Shown: positions 8,266 to 15,383 of the stretch, piece after piece
Position numbering within the stretch: position 1 is the stretch's first letter
Layout: each line of letters begins with the position of its first letter
NCBI RefSeq assembly: GCF_025244925.1
Contig: NZ_CP104275.1
Coordinates: 3,038,001 to 3,102,000 of the forward strand
Direction of reading: 5' to 3'
Length of the DNA stretch: 64,000 nt
Origin: Arthrobacter zhaoxinii
GTDB taxonomy: Bacteria > Actinomycetota > Actinomycetes > Actinomycetales > Micrococcaceae
Notes under the pieces: generated by a model
Database searches by the model: none
Told to the model about the DNA's origin: nothing
The model's input: only the letters and a program-made list of their open reading frames with translations
Translations under genes and position numbers: made by a program

Positions 8266-9060
8266 ATGACGGAACAAACGCCGGAGCAGTCTGCGGGCAG
8301 GCCGCGGCTGAAGGGTAAAACCGCTGTCGTCACCGGGGCCAGCCGCGGCATCGGCCTCGCCATTGCCCGCCGGCTGGTGGCCGAAGGTGCGAAGGTCTGC
8401 ATCACGGCCCGCAACATCGGGCCGTTGAAGGAAGCCGCCGCCGAGTTCCCGGAAGGCACCGTGCTCGCGATGGCCGGCAAGTCCGATGATCCGGACCACC
8501 GCACCGAGGTGCTGGACACCGTGGCCGAAACGTGGGGCCGGCTGGACATCCTCGTGAACAACGCGGGGGTGAACCCGGTGTACGGCCCGCTGAGCGAACT
8601 GGATCCGGAGGCAGCCCGCCGGATCCTGGACGTCAACGTGCTCGGCACGCTCGCCTGGGTCTCCGCCGTCTGCGCCCACGAAGCCCTGGACTTCCGGGGA
8701 CGCGGCGGCTCCGTGCTGAACCTGTCCTCGGTCTCGGCCCAGACCCCGGCCACCGGCATCGGCTTCTACGGCATCAGCAAGGCCGCGGTTGAGCAGCTCA
8801 CCCGGACCCTCGCCGTCGAACTGGCTCCCACCGTCCGCGTAAACGCACTGGCCCCCGCCGTCGTCAAGACCCAGTTTGCGCGCGCCCTCTATGAGGGCCG
8901 CGAGGAAAAGGTCAGCTCCGCCTATCCGCTGAAGCGGCTCGGCACCCCGGAGGACGTTGCCGGGGCGGCCGCCTTCCTGGCCTCCGACGACGCCGCCTGG
9001 GTCACCGGGCAGATCATCAACCTCGACGGCGGCCTGCTCGTGGCCGGCGGCGCGGCCTGA
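8266..9060 (+). CDS. SDR-family oxidoreductase (FabG-like)
   Basis: 264-residue classical short-chain dehydrogenase. The cofactor motif TGASRGIG lies near residues 23-30, NNAG near 101, the active-site Ser in NLSSVSAQ, and the catalytic pair Tyr/Lys in YGISK near residue 170. It would oxidise or reduce a hydroxyacyl or keto substrate with NAD(P). ATG 8266 is in frame well downstream of the first open codon and has GGAG before it. It is the first gene of an operon with an ACAD (31 bp gap) and an APH-like kinase. In the levulinate pathway LvaD is an SDR in the same position, which suggests a hydroxyacyl-CoA dehydrogenase role (inference). Confidence 0.9.
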   Translation: MTEQTPEQSAGRPRLKGKTAVVTGASRGIGLAIARRLVAEGAKVCITARNIGPLKEAAAEFPEGTVLAMAGKSDDPDHRTEVLDTVAETWGRLDILVNNAGVNPVYGPLSELDPEAARRILDVNVLGTLAWVSAVCAHEALDFRGRGGSVLNLSSVSAQTPATGIGFYGISKAAVEQLTRTLAVELAPTVRVNALAPAVVKTQFARALYEGREEKVSSAYPLKRLGTPEDVAGAAAFLASDDAAWVTGQIINLDGGLLVAGGAA

Positions 9061-9091
9061 CCGTTTCCACCGCCTCCCCTAAGGACCTTTC

Positions 9092-10351
9092 ATGAGCCCC
9101 GTGGCCCTCCCCCCGGAAATCGAAGATCTGCGCCTGCGCACCCGCGAATTTATCCGCGGCACGGTGATGCCCGCGGAACCGCGGCCGGGCGCCGTCGTGC
9201 CGGGCGAGTTGCTGGAGGACCTGCGCACCGCCGCGAAGGCAGCCGGGGTGTTCGCCCCGCACGCACCCCGGGAGTACGGCGGGCAGGGCGTGCCGCTGGA
9301 ACACTGGTCCCCCATCTTCCAGGAGGCCGGCTACTCGCTGATCGGCCCCTCGGCGCTGAACTGCATGGCCCCGGATGAGGGGAACATGCATATGCTGCAC
9401 CTGATCGGCAGCGAGGAGCAGAAGCGCCGCTACCTCGCCCCGCTCATCGCCGGCGAGGCCCGCTCCTGCTTCGGCATGACCGAGCCGCACCCGGGCGCCG
9501 GGTCGGATCCCGCCGCCCTGCGCAGCAGCGCCGCGAAGGTGGACGGCGGCTGGCTGATCAACGGTCACAAACGCTTCACCAGCGGCGCCAACAACGCTGC
9601 GTTCTGCATTGCCATGGTGCGCACGGAGGCGGTGGACGGGGCCCCTGCCGGGGCCACCATGCTGCTGGTGGACATGGATGCCCCCGGGGTGCGGATCGGC
9701 GAGCAGCTGCACACGATGGACCGCGCGATCGGCGGCGGGCATCCGCATCTGCACTTCGACGACGTGTTTGTGCCCGACGGCGCCGTCCTCGGAGCGCCGG
9801 GGGAAGGCTTTCGGTACGCGCAGGTCCGGCTGGGTCCCGCCCGGCTGACCCACTGCATGCGCTGGCTCGGCCTGGCCCGGCGGTCCCTGGACATTGCCCT
9901 GGACCGCACCAACCGGCGGGAGATCTTCGGCTCGGTGATGAATGAACTCGGCCTGGCACAGGAAATGATCGCGCAGTCCGTCATCGATATTGAAACCTCG
10001 GACGCCATCATCACCAAGACCGCTGCCCTGCTGGAAACCGATGCCAAGGCCGGTTCGGCGCTGTCCTCGGTCGCCAAGGCCCACACCTCCGAGGCGGTGT
10101 ACCGGGTGATTGACCGCAGCCTGCAGCTGTGCGGCGGCGACGGCGTCACCGACCGGCTGCCGCTGGCCTCCTACCTCAATGAGGTCCGCGCCTTCCGCAT
10201 CTATGACGGTTCCAACGAGACGCATAAGTGGGCCATTGCCCGCCGTGCCTCCGCACGCCGCCGCCGCGAGGCGGAGCATGGCGCTCCGGACCTTGCCGAT
10301 GTCTCCTTCCCGGTGTCCGACGCCGGTTTTCCCGCCGAAGCGAAAGCCTGA
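9092..10351 (+). CDS. Acyl-CoA dehydrogenase family protein, ACAD10/11- and LvaC-like
   Basis: 419-residue ACAD-fold flavoprotein. The FAD region is visible as CFGMTEPHPGAGSDPAALR near residues 127-145 and the C-terminal FAD loop as QLCGGDGVTDR. Where ordinary dehydrogenases have the catalytic Glu (YEGT), this protein has RIYDGSNETH, an Asp near residue 371. That substitution is known from the ACAD10/ACAD11 branch. The next gene encodes an APH-like kinase, which in ACAD10/11 is fused to the dehydrogenase. Taken together this points to a 4-hydroxyacyl-CoA (via 4-phosphoacyl-CoA) rather than a plain beta-oxidation role. Substrate is unproven. Confidence 0.88.
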   Translation: MSPVALPPEIEDLRLRTREFIRGTVMPAEPRPGAVVPGELLEDLRTAAKAAGVFAPHAPREYGGQGVPLEHWSPIFQEAGYSLIGPSALNCMAPDEGNMHMLHLIGSEEQKRRYLAPLIAGEARSCFGMTEPHPGAGSDPAALRSSAAKVDGGWLINGHKRFTSGANNAAFCIAMVRTEAVDGAPAGATMLLVDMDAPGVRIGEQLHTMDRAIGGGHPHLHFDDVFVPDGAVLGAPGEGFRYAQVRLGPARLTHCMRWLGLARRSLDIALDRTNRREIFGSVMNELGLAQEMIAQSVIDIETSDAIITKTAALLETDAKAGSALSSVAKAHTSEAVYRVIDRSLQLCGGDGVTDRLPLASYLNEVRAFRIYDGSNETHKWAIARRASARRRREAEHGAPDLADVSFPVSDAGFPAEAKA

Positions 10352-10356
10352 ACCCC

Positions 10357-11454
10357 ATGCACTCCGCCCCTGACGGCATCGAAGTTGTAGCCACCCGTTC
10401 CGACGCCGAGGCGCTGGCGTCTCCGCCGCTGCTGATCCTGGACGAGGTCACGGCGTTTTTCGACGCGCACGGCCTCGGGTCGGGTCCGCTGTCCTGGACG
10501 CAGATCGGGGACGGCCAGTCCAACATCACCTACCGGATCCGGCGCGGGAACGAGGACTTCGTGCTGCGCCGCGGGCCGCGCCCGCCGCTGCCGCGCTCCA
10601 CCCATGACATGGTGCGCGAAGCCCGCATCCAGCAGCTGCTGCGCGTGCAGGGGGTACCGGTGCCGGAAATCCTGGCGGTCTGCGAGGACGAGTCCGTCCT
10701 CGGAGTGCCGTTCTACGTGATGGCCTATCTCGACGGCCTGGTTATTACCAACACCATCCCGCCGGCACTGTCCTCGATGGAGGACCGCCGGGCCACCAGC
10801 GCCGCCGTCGTCGACGCCCTGGTGCGCATCCACTCCGTTGATGTGAGCGGCGGGGACCTCGCCTCGTTCGGCAGGCCTGAAGGGTACCTGCAGCGCCAGG
10901 TGGCCCGGTTCTCCGGGTTGTGGGAGGTCAACACGCTGCGCAGGCTGCCCGAGGTGGCCCGGATCGGCAGCTGGCTGGCGGACAACGTGCCGGACAGCTC
11001 CGCCTCGGCGGTGCTGCACGGGGATTACCGGCCGGGAAACCTGATGTTCGCCCCGCAGTCCCCCGCGCGTGTCATTGCCGTCCTGGACTGGGAGATGTCC
11101 GCCGTCGGCGATCCGCTCGCCGATCTGGGCTATCTCACCGCCACCTATTCCGAACCCGGCAGCGCCTCCACACCCCTGGAGCTGACCGGAGTGACCCGCC
11201 ACCCGGGCTATTACACCCGGGCAGATGTCATCGAAGCGTACCGGCAGCGGATGGACCTGGATCTCGACGCACTGCCCTGGTACCAGGCCCTGGCACTGTG
11301 GAAGGCGTCGATTTTCTGCGAGGCCATCTACACCCGCTGGCTCAAGGGCGAGCGGCCCAATGACAAGGTGTTCGGCCCGTCGCTGGAAGCCGGGGTGCCG
11401 CAGCTGCTGCGGGCCGCCGCCGGGTTCGCCGGGCTGGCCCCGGCACCGCTGTAA
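10357..11454 (+). CDS. APH-family phosphotransferase, LvaA / ACAD10-11 kinase-domain-like
   Basis: 365-residue aminoglycoside-phosphotransferase-fold kinase. The N-terminal lobe has the glycine-poor loop GDGQSNITYRI and the Lys-equivalent region FVLRR. The catalytic loop HGDYRPGN is near residue 221 and the metal-binding DWEMSAVGDP near 244. The ATG at 10357 lies five bases after the ACAD stop, so it is surely co-transcribed. The same pairing is seen as LvaA/LvaC in levulinate catabolism and as fused domains in ACAD10/11, where the kinase phosphorylates a 4-hydroxyacyl-CoA. An antibiotic-resistance role is unlikely in this context. Confidence 0.87.
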   Translation: MHSAPDGIEVVATRSDAEALASPPLLILDEVTAFFDAHGLGSGPLSWTQIGDGQSNITYRIRRGNEDFVLRRGPRPPLPRSTHDMVREARIQQLLRVQGVPVPEILAVCEDESVLGVPFYVMAYLDGLVITNTIPPALSSMEDRRATSAAVVDALVRIHSVDVSGGDLASFGRPEGYLQRQVARFSGLWEVNTLRRLPEVARIGSWLADNVPDSSASAVLHGDYRPGNLMFAPQSPARVIAVLDWEMSAVGDPLADLGYLTATYSEPGSASTPLELTGVTRHPGYYTRADVIEAYRQRMDLDLDALPWYQALALWKASIFCEAIYTRWLKGERPNDKVFGPSLEAGVPQLLRAAAGFAGLAPAPL

Positions 11455-11472
11455 CTGCCGCTTGTTACGGGG

Positions 11473-12510
11473 TTACGGCACGACGACGGCGCGGCCGAGC
11501 AGCTGGTTGTTCTTCAGCTTCTCGTAGGCCGCGGGAGCTTCGTCCAGGCTGAAGACTTCGGTGTGGACGTTGATGCCTTCACCGCGGGCGAGGTCCAGCA
11601 CCTCGAACAGCTCCGACCGGGAGCCCCAGTACGGGGCGCGGATGGAGGTTTCCCAGGCCGAGGTGGCACCCAGACCCACCGGAAGGGTGCCGGCGCCGAC
11701 GCCCACCAGCACCTGGTCGCCCTGGGAACCCACCATCGCCTGGCCCATATCCAGGGTGGCCTGGTTGGTTACGAAGTCGAAGAGGGCATCCACGCCCCGG
11801 CCGCCGGTCAGATCCCGGACCAGGTCCACAGCCCCGGGCTCGGATGGGAAGGTGTAGTGCGCGCCGACGTCGGTGGCCAGGTTCAGCTTCGCCTCGTCAA
11901 TGTCCAGCGCCACGACGGTGGCCGCGGTCATGGCCCGCAGGATCTGCACGGCTACGTGCCCCAGCCCGCCGACGCCGATGACGACGGCGGTGGCACCGGA
12001 GGGCAGTTTCTCCAGCGAACCCTTGATCGCGTGGTACGGCGTGAGTCCGGCGTCGGTCAGGGACACGTTCTGCACGGGATCCAGGTCCCCGAGCGGGAGC
12101 AGGTGCCGGGGACTGTCCACGATCAGGTATTCGGCCATGGCTCCGGGAGCGCCGAGCCCGGGCGGGACTATGCCGAATTTCGCCGCGTTCCGGCAGTAGT
12201 TTTCCCGGCCGCTGGAACACTCGTAGCAAAGTCCGCAGCCCCACGGGCCGTAGACGGCCATGGACGTGCCCTCTTCGATGTACTGCACGCCGTCGCCCAC
12301 CCGGTCCACCACGCCGGCGCCCTCGTGTCCCAGGGTCAGGGGCAGCCCGTAAATGTACTCGTTCTCGGGCAGGCTCATGATGAATTCGTCAGAGTGGCAC
12401 ACACCCGCAGCAGTGACCTTCAGGCGCACCTGGCCGGGGCCGGGCTCCGGGGTGTCGATGTCCACCACTTCGGGCGGCTGGCCGATGGCGCGGTATTGAA
12501 GGGCCTTCAT
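11473..12510 (-). CDS. Zinc-dependent NAD(P) alcohol dehydrogenase (MDR family)
   Basis: 345-residue medium-chain dehydrogenase. The catalytic zinc ligands are in GVCHSDE (Cys near residue 37) and GHEGAGVV. The structural zinc lobe is CGLCYECSSGRENYC, four cysteines near residues 91-105. The coenzyme fold motif VIGVGGLGHVAVQ is near 170-182. ATG 12510 follows AGGAG; the longer frame upstream is not used. Its 3' end converges on the kinase gene with an 18-bp gap, so the two transcripts run toward each other. Substrate is not determined; an aliphatic or aromatic alcohol is typical of the family. Confidence 0.9.
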   Translation of the reverse strand: MKALQYRAIGQPPEVVDIDTPEPGPGQVRLKVTAAGVCHSDEFIMSLPENEYIYGLPLTLGHEGAGVVDRVGDGVQYIEEGTSMAVYGPWGCGLCYECSSGRENYCRNAAKFGIVPPGLGAPGAMAEYLIVDSPRHLLPLGDLDPVQNVSLTDAGLTPYHAIKGSLEKLPSGATAVVIGVGGLGHVAVQILRAMTAATVVALDIDEAKLNLATDVGAHYTFPSEPGAVDLVRDLTGGRGVDALFDFVTNQATLDMGQAMVGSQGDQVLVGVGAGTLPVGLGATSAWETSIRAPYWGSRSELFEVLDLARGEGINVHTEVFSLDEAPAAYEKLKNNQLLGRAVVVP

Positions 12511-12632
12511 GGCATGCTCCTGCTCTCCGCACCGGCGCATATCCACGGCACGGGTGGATGGACTTTGCCCCTTAAGCGTGCACCCGTGTCCGGAGTTCCC
12601 ACAGCCCTCCGGCGGCAGGTACGGTGTGGGCC

Positions 12633-13127
12633 ATGAAGAATGTTCCGCTCTCACTGTCCATGGCCGCTGCCGCCGGAGGGTTTACCCTGCTGCGGCCGGC
12701 CGACTGGTCCCCGGGGATGCGCCGAGCCTACGTTTTTGTCCCGGGGGCAGCCGCGGGCACCGTCGCTGCGCTGTCGTTCCGTAAGGGCGCTCGAACTGTG
12801 TTGACGGAGCGGGCCGGGGCCGCTGACCTCGCTCCGGTGACGGCCGGGACTCTCGGCGCTGCGGCCGACGCCGACGCCGCGACCGCCGCCGCATCCCCCG
12901 CGCGGAAGACCGTCGTCGCCGTGGCGGGTGCAGTGATCGCCGGCACAACCGCAAGCGGAGTGCTGGCACTAAGCCTGGTACTGGATGAACGAATCGAAAT
13001 CTGGCTGGTCCGGCGCGGTGTGGCCCGGCCGCGGCGGGTGATGGCGGTGGTCGCGGCGCTCAGCTCGCTGATCCTGGACGTGATTATGGATGCGAAGGAA
13101 GCCAAGGATTCAAAGCCCCGTCAGTAG
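12633..13127 (+). CDS. Hypothetical membrane protein
   Basis: 164-residue protein not recognised. Hydrophobic segments occur near residues 8-22, 33-48, 90-115 and 137-153. An Ala-rich, mildly acidic stretch lies between the second and third, and a basic segment (VRRGVARPRR) precedes the last. This suggests an integral membrane protein with three or four helices. ATG 12633 is used; GTG 12624 is in frame. The 3' end overlaps the convergent hypothetical gene (ends 13121) by seven bases. Position beside the divergent alcohol dehydrogenase gives no functional clue. Confidence 0.6.
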   Translation: MKNVPLSLSMAAAAGGFTLLRPADWSPGMRRAYVFVPGAAAGTVAALSFRKGARTVLTERAGAADLAPVTAGTLGAAADADAATAAASPARKTVVAVAGAVIAGTTASGVLALSLVLDERIEIWLVRRGVARPRRVMAVVAALSSLILDVIMDAKEAKDSKPRQ

Positions 13128-13534
13128 AGGCGGCGGACCGCTTCCGCAATGACCGGATAGGCACCCGTAACGTACGCGGGGCCGTCGAAGTGGGGCAGGC
13201 CTCCCACCTCATCGATGACTTCGTTCAGCCGCCGCCACAGGGCTTCGTCCGAGGTAATCCCTGCGGGCCGGGCCAGAAACCAGGCATATCCGCGCGGGAC
13301 CGGTGGAATGCCGGCCAGCGCCAGGTATTCATTGACCATTTGATACAGCCATTCCTCGTCCTCGCCGGAGAGGATGTCGCGGGAGGGCAGGATGTCATTC
13401 AGGGTGCCGGGGCGGCGGCGGGTATGAACAGGCCCCGCCGCCCACCCCATCATCAGGAACCAGCCGGAGAAGGGCAGGTGGGTGTAGCTGTCGTCTTCCT
13501 TCGTAAGGACAGGAAAATCATCCCAGCTCACCAT
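13121..13534 (-). CDS. Hypothetical protein, possibly an actinobacterial DUF protein
   Basis: 137-residue soluble protein with no recognised domain. It is rich in Trp and acidic residues (MVSWDDFPVL, FSGWFLMMGWAAGP) and has the helical C-terminal half DEALWRRLNEVIDEVGGLP. Codon use matches neighbouring genes, which supports a real gene. ATG 13534 has GAGGGG seven bases upstream; a GTG one codon earlier is also open. Its stop overlaps the end of the convergent membrane-protein gene. No function can be proposed. Confidence 0.6.
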   Translation of the reverse strand: MVSWDDFPVLTKEDDSYTHLPFSGWFLMMGWAAGPVHTRRRPGTLNDILPSRDILSGEDEEWLYQMVNEYLALAGIPPVPRGYAWFLARPAGITSDEALWRRLNEVIDEVGGLPHFDGPAYVTGAYPVIAEAVRRLY

Positions 13535-13566
13535 CACCCGCCCCTCCCCGTGTTCCGTAGCCGGGT

Positions 13567-13668
13567 CTAGCCGAAGAGCGCCGAAGCCTTGGTCAGGGTC
13601 TGAAAGATCCCGTAGGCCAGCGGAGCTCCCACCAGCACCCAGCTCACTGTCAGCTTTGCCTTAGTCAT
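13567..13668 (-). CDS. MFS transporter small subunit (33-residue membrane peptide)
   Basis: A tiny gene of 33 codons. It reads MTKAKLTVSWVLVGAPLAYG followed by IFQTLTKASALFG: one membrane helix preceded by a lysine-rich start. Its ATG overlaps the stop of the OFA transporter gene (TAATG at 13670-13666), showing translational coupling. Peptides of this kind downstream of OFA-family carriers are annotated in databases as MFS transporter small subunits. A helper or stabilising role for the carrier is inferred. Confidence 0.75.
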   Translation of the reverse strand: MTKAKLTVSWVLVGAPLAYGIFQTLTKASALFG

Positions 13669-15071
13669 TAGCGTTCTCCGTTTACGGTAGCGGTCTGTTC
13701 CGGAGCCGCCGGTGAAGACGTCGGCTCGTGGTAGCGGGATGCCACCGGTGTCACCAGCAGGTTGGCGATGAAGCCCACCACCAGCAGGCCCACCATGGTC
13801 AGGAGCGCGGGCTGGTAAGCCGCGGCCGTGAGTTCACCGGGGGTGCCCTGGGAATCCAGGAACGAGTTGACGATCAGCGGACCGGCAATGCCGGCGGCAG
13901 ACCATGCAGTGAGCAGTCGGCCGTGGATCGCGCCGACCTGGTAGGTGCCAAAGAGATCCCGCAGGTAGGCCGGTGCCGTAGCGAATCCGCCTCCGTAGAA
14001 GGAAATGATGATGAACGCCAAAGCCACGTAGAGGAAGGTGGAACCGCCGCCGAACAGGGACAGCAGGATGTACAAGGTGGCACCGAGGCCGAGGTAGATC
14101 ATGTAGATGCGCTTGCGGCCGACCAGGTCCGACGTGGCGGACCAGACAAAACGACCGCCCATGTTTCCAATGGAAAGCAGGCCCACAAACCCACCGGCAA
14201 CGGCGGCGGAGACCAGGGAGACGCCGTCGGGCTGGCGGAAGAAGTCCTGGATCATCGGGGCAGCCTGCTCCAGGATGCCGATGCCGGCGGTGACGTTGCA
14301 GAAGAGCACAACCCAGACCAGCCAGAACTGCTTTGTCTTGATGGCGTTGGCCGCGGAGACGTGGTTGGTGGTGACCATGGCCTTGGCCTTGACCTTGGAG
14401 GGGTCGAAGCCTGCGGGCTTCCAGTCTGCCGCCGGCACGCGGATGCTCCACGCTCCGTAAAGCATGTAGACCAGGTACACCAACCCCAGGGTCAGGAACA
14501 GTTTGCCCACGGCGTCGCCGCTGGCCACCCACCCTTCGGTTCCGGACTCCGGATCAAAGAAGCCCAGAAGGGCCGAGGACAGCGGGCTGGCGACCAGCGC
14601 GCCGCCGCCGAAGCCCATGATGGCCATGCCCGTGGCGAGTCCCGGACGGTCCGGGAACCACTTCATCAGGGTGGAGACCGGGGAAATGTAGCCGATGCCC
14701 AGTCCAATGCCCCCGATGACGCCGTAGCCCAGGTACAGCAGCCAAAGCTGTCCGGTAAAGATGCCCAGGGCACCGATGAGGAAACCGCCCGCCCAGAAAA
14801 CGGCGGAGACAAACATCGCCTTGCGTGGGCCGTTGCGGTCCACCCAGGTGCCCATGACTGCAGCGGAGAGCCCGAGCATCACGATGGCGATCGAGAAGAT
14901 GACGCCAATCTGCGTAAGGCTGGCGTCGAAGTACTCCACCAGAGCCGTCTTGTACACGCTCGTTGCATACACCTGGCCAATACACAGGTGCACTGCCAGC
15001 GCCGCGGGCGGGATCAGCCACCGGTTAAATCCGGGCGGCGCGATAGTTCGGTCGCGGTCCAGCCAGCTCAT
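13668..15071 (-). CDS. OFA-family MFS transporter (oxalate/formate antiporter-like)
   Basis: 467-residue carrier with twelve predicted helices, of the oxalate:formate antiporter subfamily. Features include the N-terminal LIPPAALAVHLCIGQVYATSV, an MFS A-like loop GTWVDRNGPRKAM near residue 75, a second-half loop SDLVGRKR, and the OFA-typical YISPVSTLMKWFPDRPGLA. The central cytoplasmic loop is long. The substrate is an organic anion, but oxalate itself is not demonstrated. It is followed by an overlapping small-subunit gene. Upstream (15072-15383) is a 312-bp divergent region with a long inverted repeat that may regulate it. Confidence 0.88.
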   Translation of the reverse strand: MSWLDRDRTIAPPGFNRWLIPPAALAVHLCIGQVYATSVYKTALVEYFDASLTQIGVIFSIAIVMLGLSAAVMGTWVDRNGPRKAMFVSAVFWAGGFLIGALGIFTGQLWLLYLGYGVIGGIGLGIGYISPVSTLMKWFPDRPGLATGMAIMGFGGGALVASPLSSALLGFFDPESGTEGWVASGDAVGKLFLTLGLVYLVYMLYGAWSIRVPAADWKPAGFDPSKVKAKAMVTTNHVSAANAIKTKQFWLVWVVLFCNVTAGIGILEQAAPMIQDFFRQPDGVSLVSAAVAGGFVGLLSIGNMGGRFVWSATSDLVGRKRIYMIYLGLGATLYILLSLFGGGSTFLYVALAFIIISFYGGGFATAPAYLRDLFGTYQVGAIHGRLLTAWSAAGIAGPLIVNSFLDSQGTPGELTAAAYQPALLTMVGLLVVGFIANLLVTPVASRYHEPTSSPAAPEQTATVNGER

Positions 15072-15173
15072 AAAAACTCCTCTATTTAGCTAAAAAACGT
15101 TTCTGTAATCCACGATGCCCCATATGGGCCCAGTTACCCCGGTCGACACGCATTTCCCGGCATTCCGCGCAAC

Positions 15174-15226
15174 CTACTCGCCGGTAACTAATTTCGAAAA
15201 AGCCTTGCTTTGTTACCGGCGGGTAG
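15174..15226. repeat. Inverted repeat in the OFA / heptad-protein divergent gap
   Basis: Arms CTACTCGCCGGTAAC (15174-15188) and GTTACCGGCGGGTAG (15212-15226) match at 14 of 15 positions around a 23-nt A+T-rich centre. It is the only structure seen in the 312-bp gap 15072-15383 between divergent genes. It could be an operator pair or an RNA stem in either 5' leader. Confidence 0.65.
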
Positions 15227-15383
15227 CTTAGATGTAACAGACATCACACTTAATCCGGCCGGCGGCGTCTCGATGTGGCGGCGGAACCGGTCACTTGCAC
15301 CCCGCGCAGGCTACGCCCACAGGCGTATTGGTTGCCGCGTAGCCAGTCTCAAAAATCCGTAAGAAGCAGAAAAAGGACATTCA

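Noticed and set aside
10357-11454. Aminoglycoside resistance kinase
   Set aside because: The fold is APH-like, but operon context with an ACAD and SDR points to acyl-CoA metabolism.
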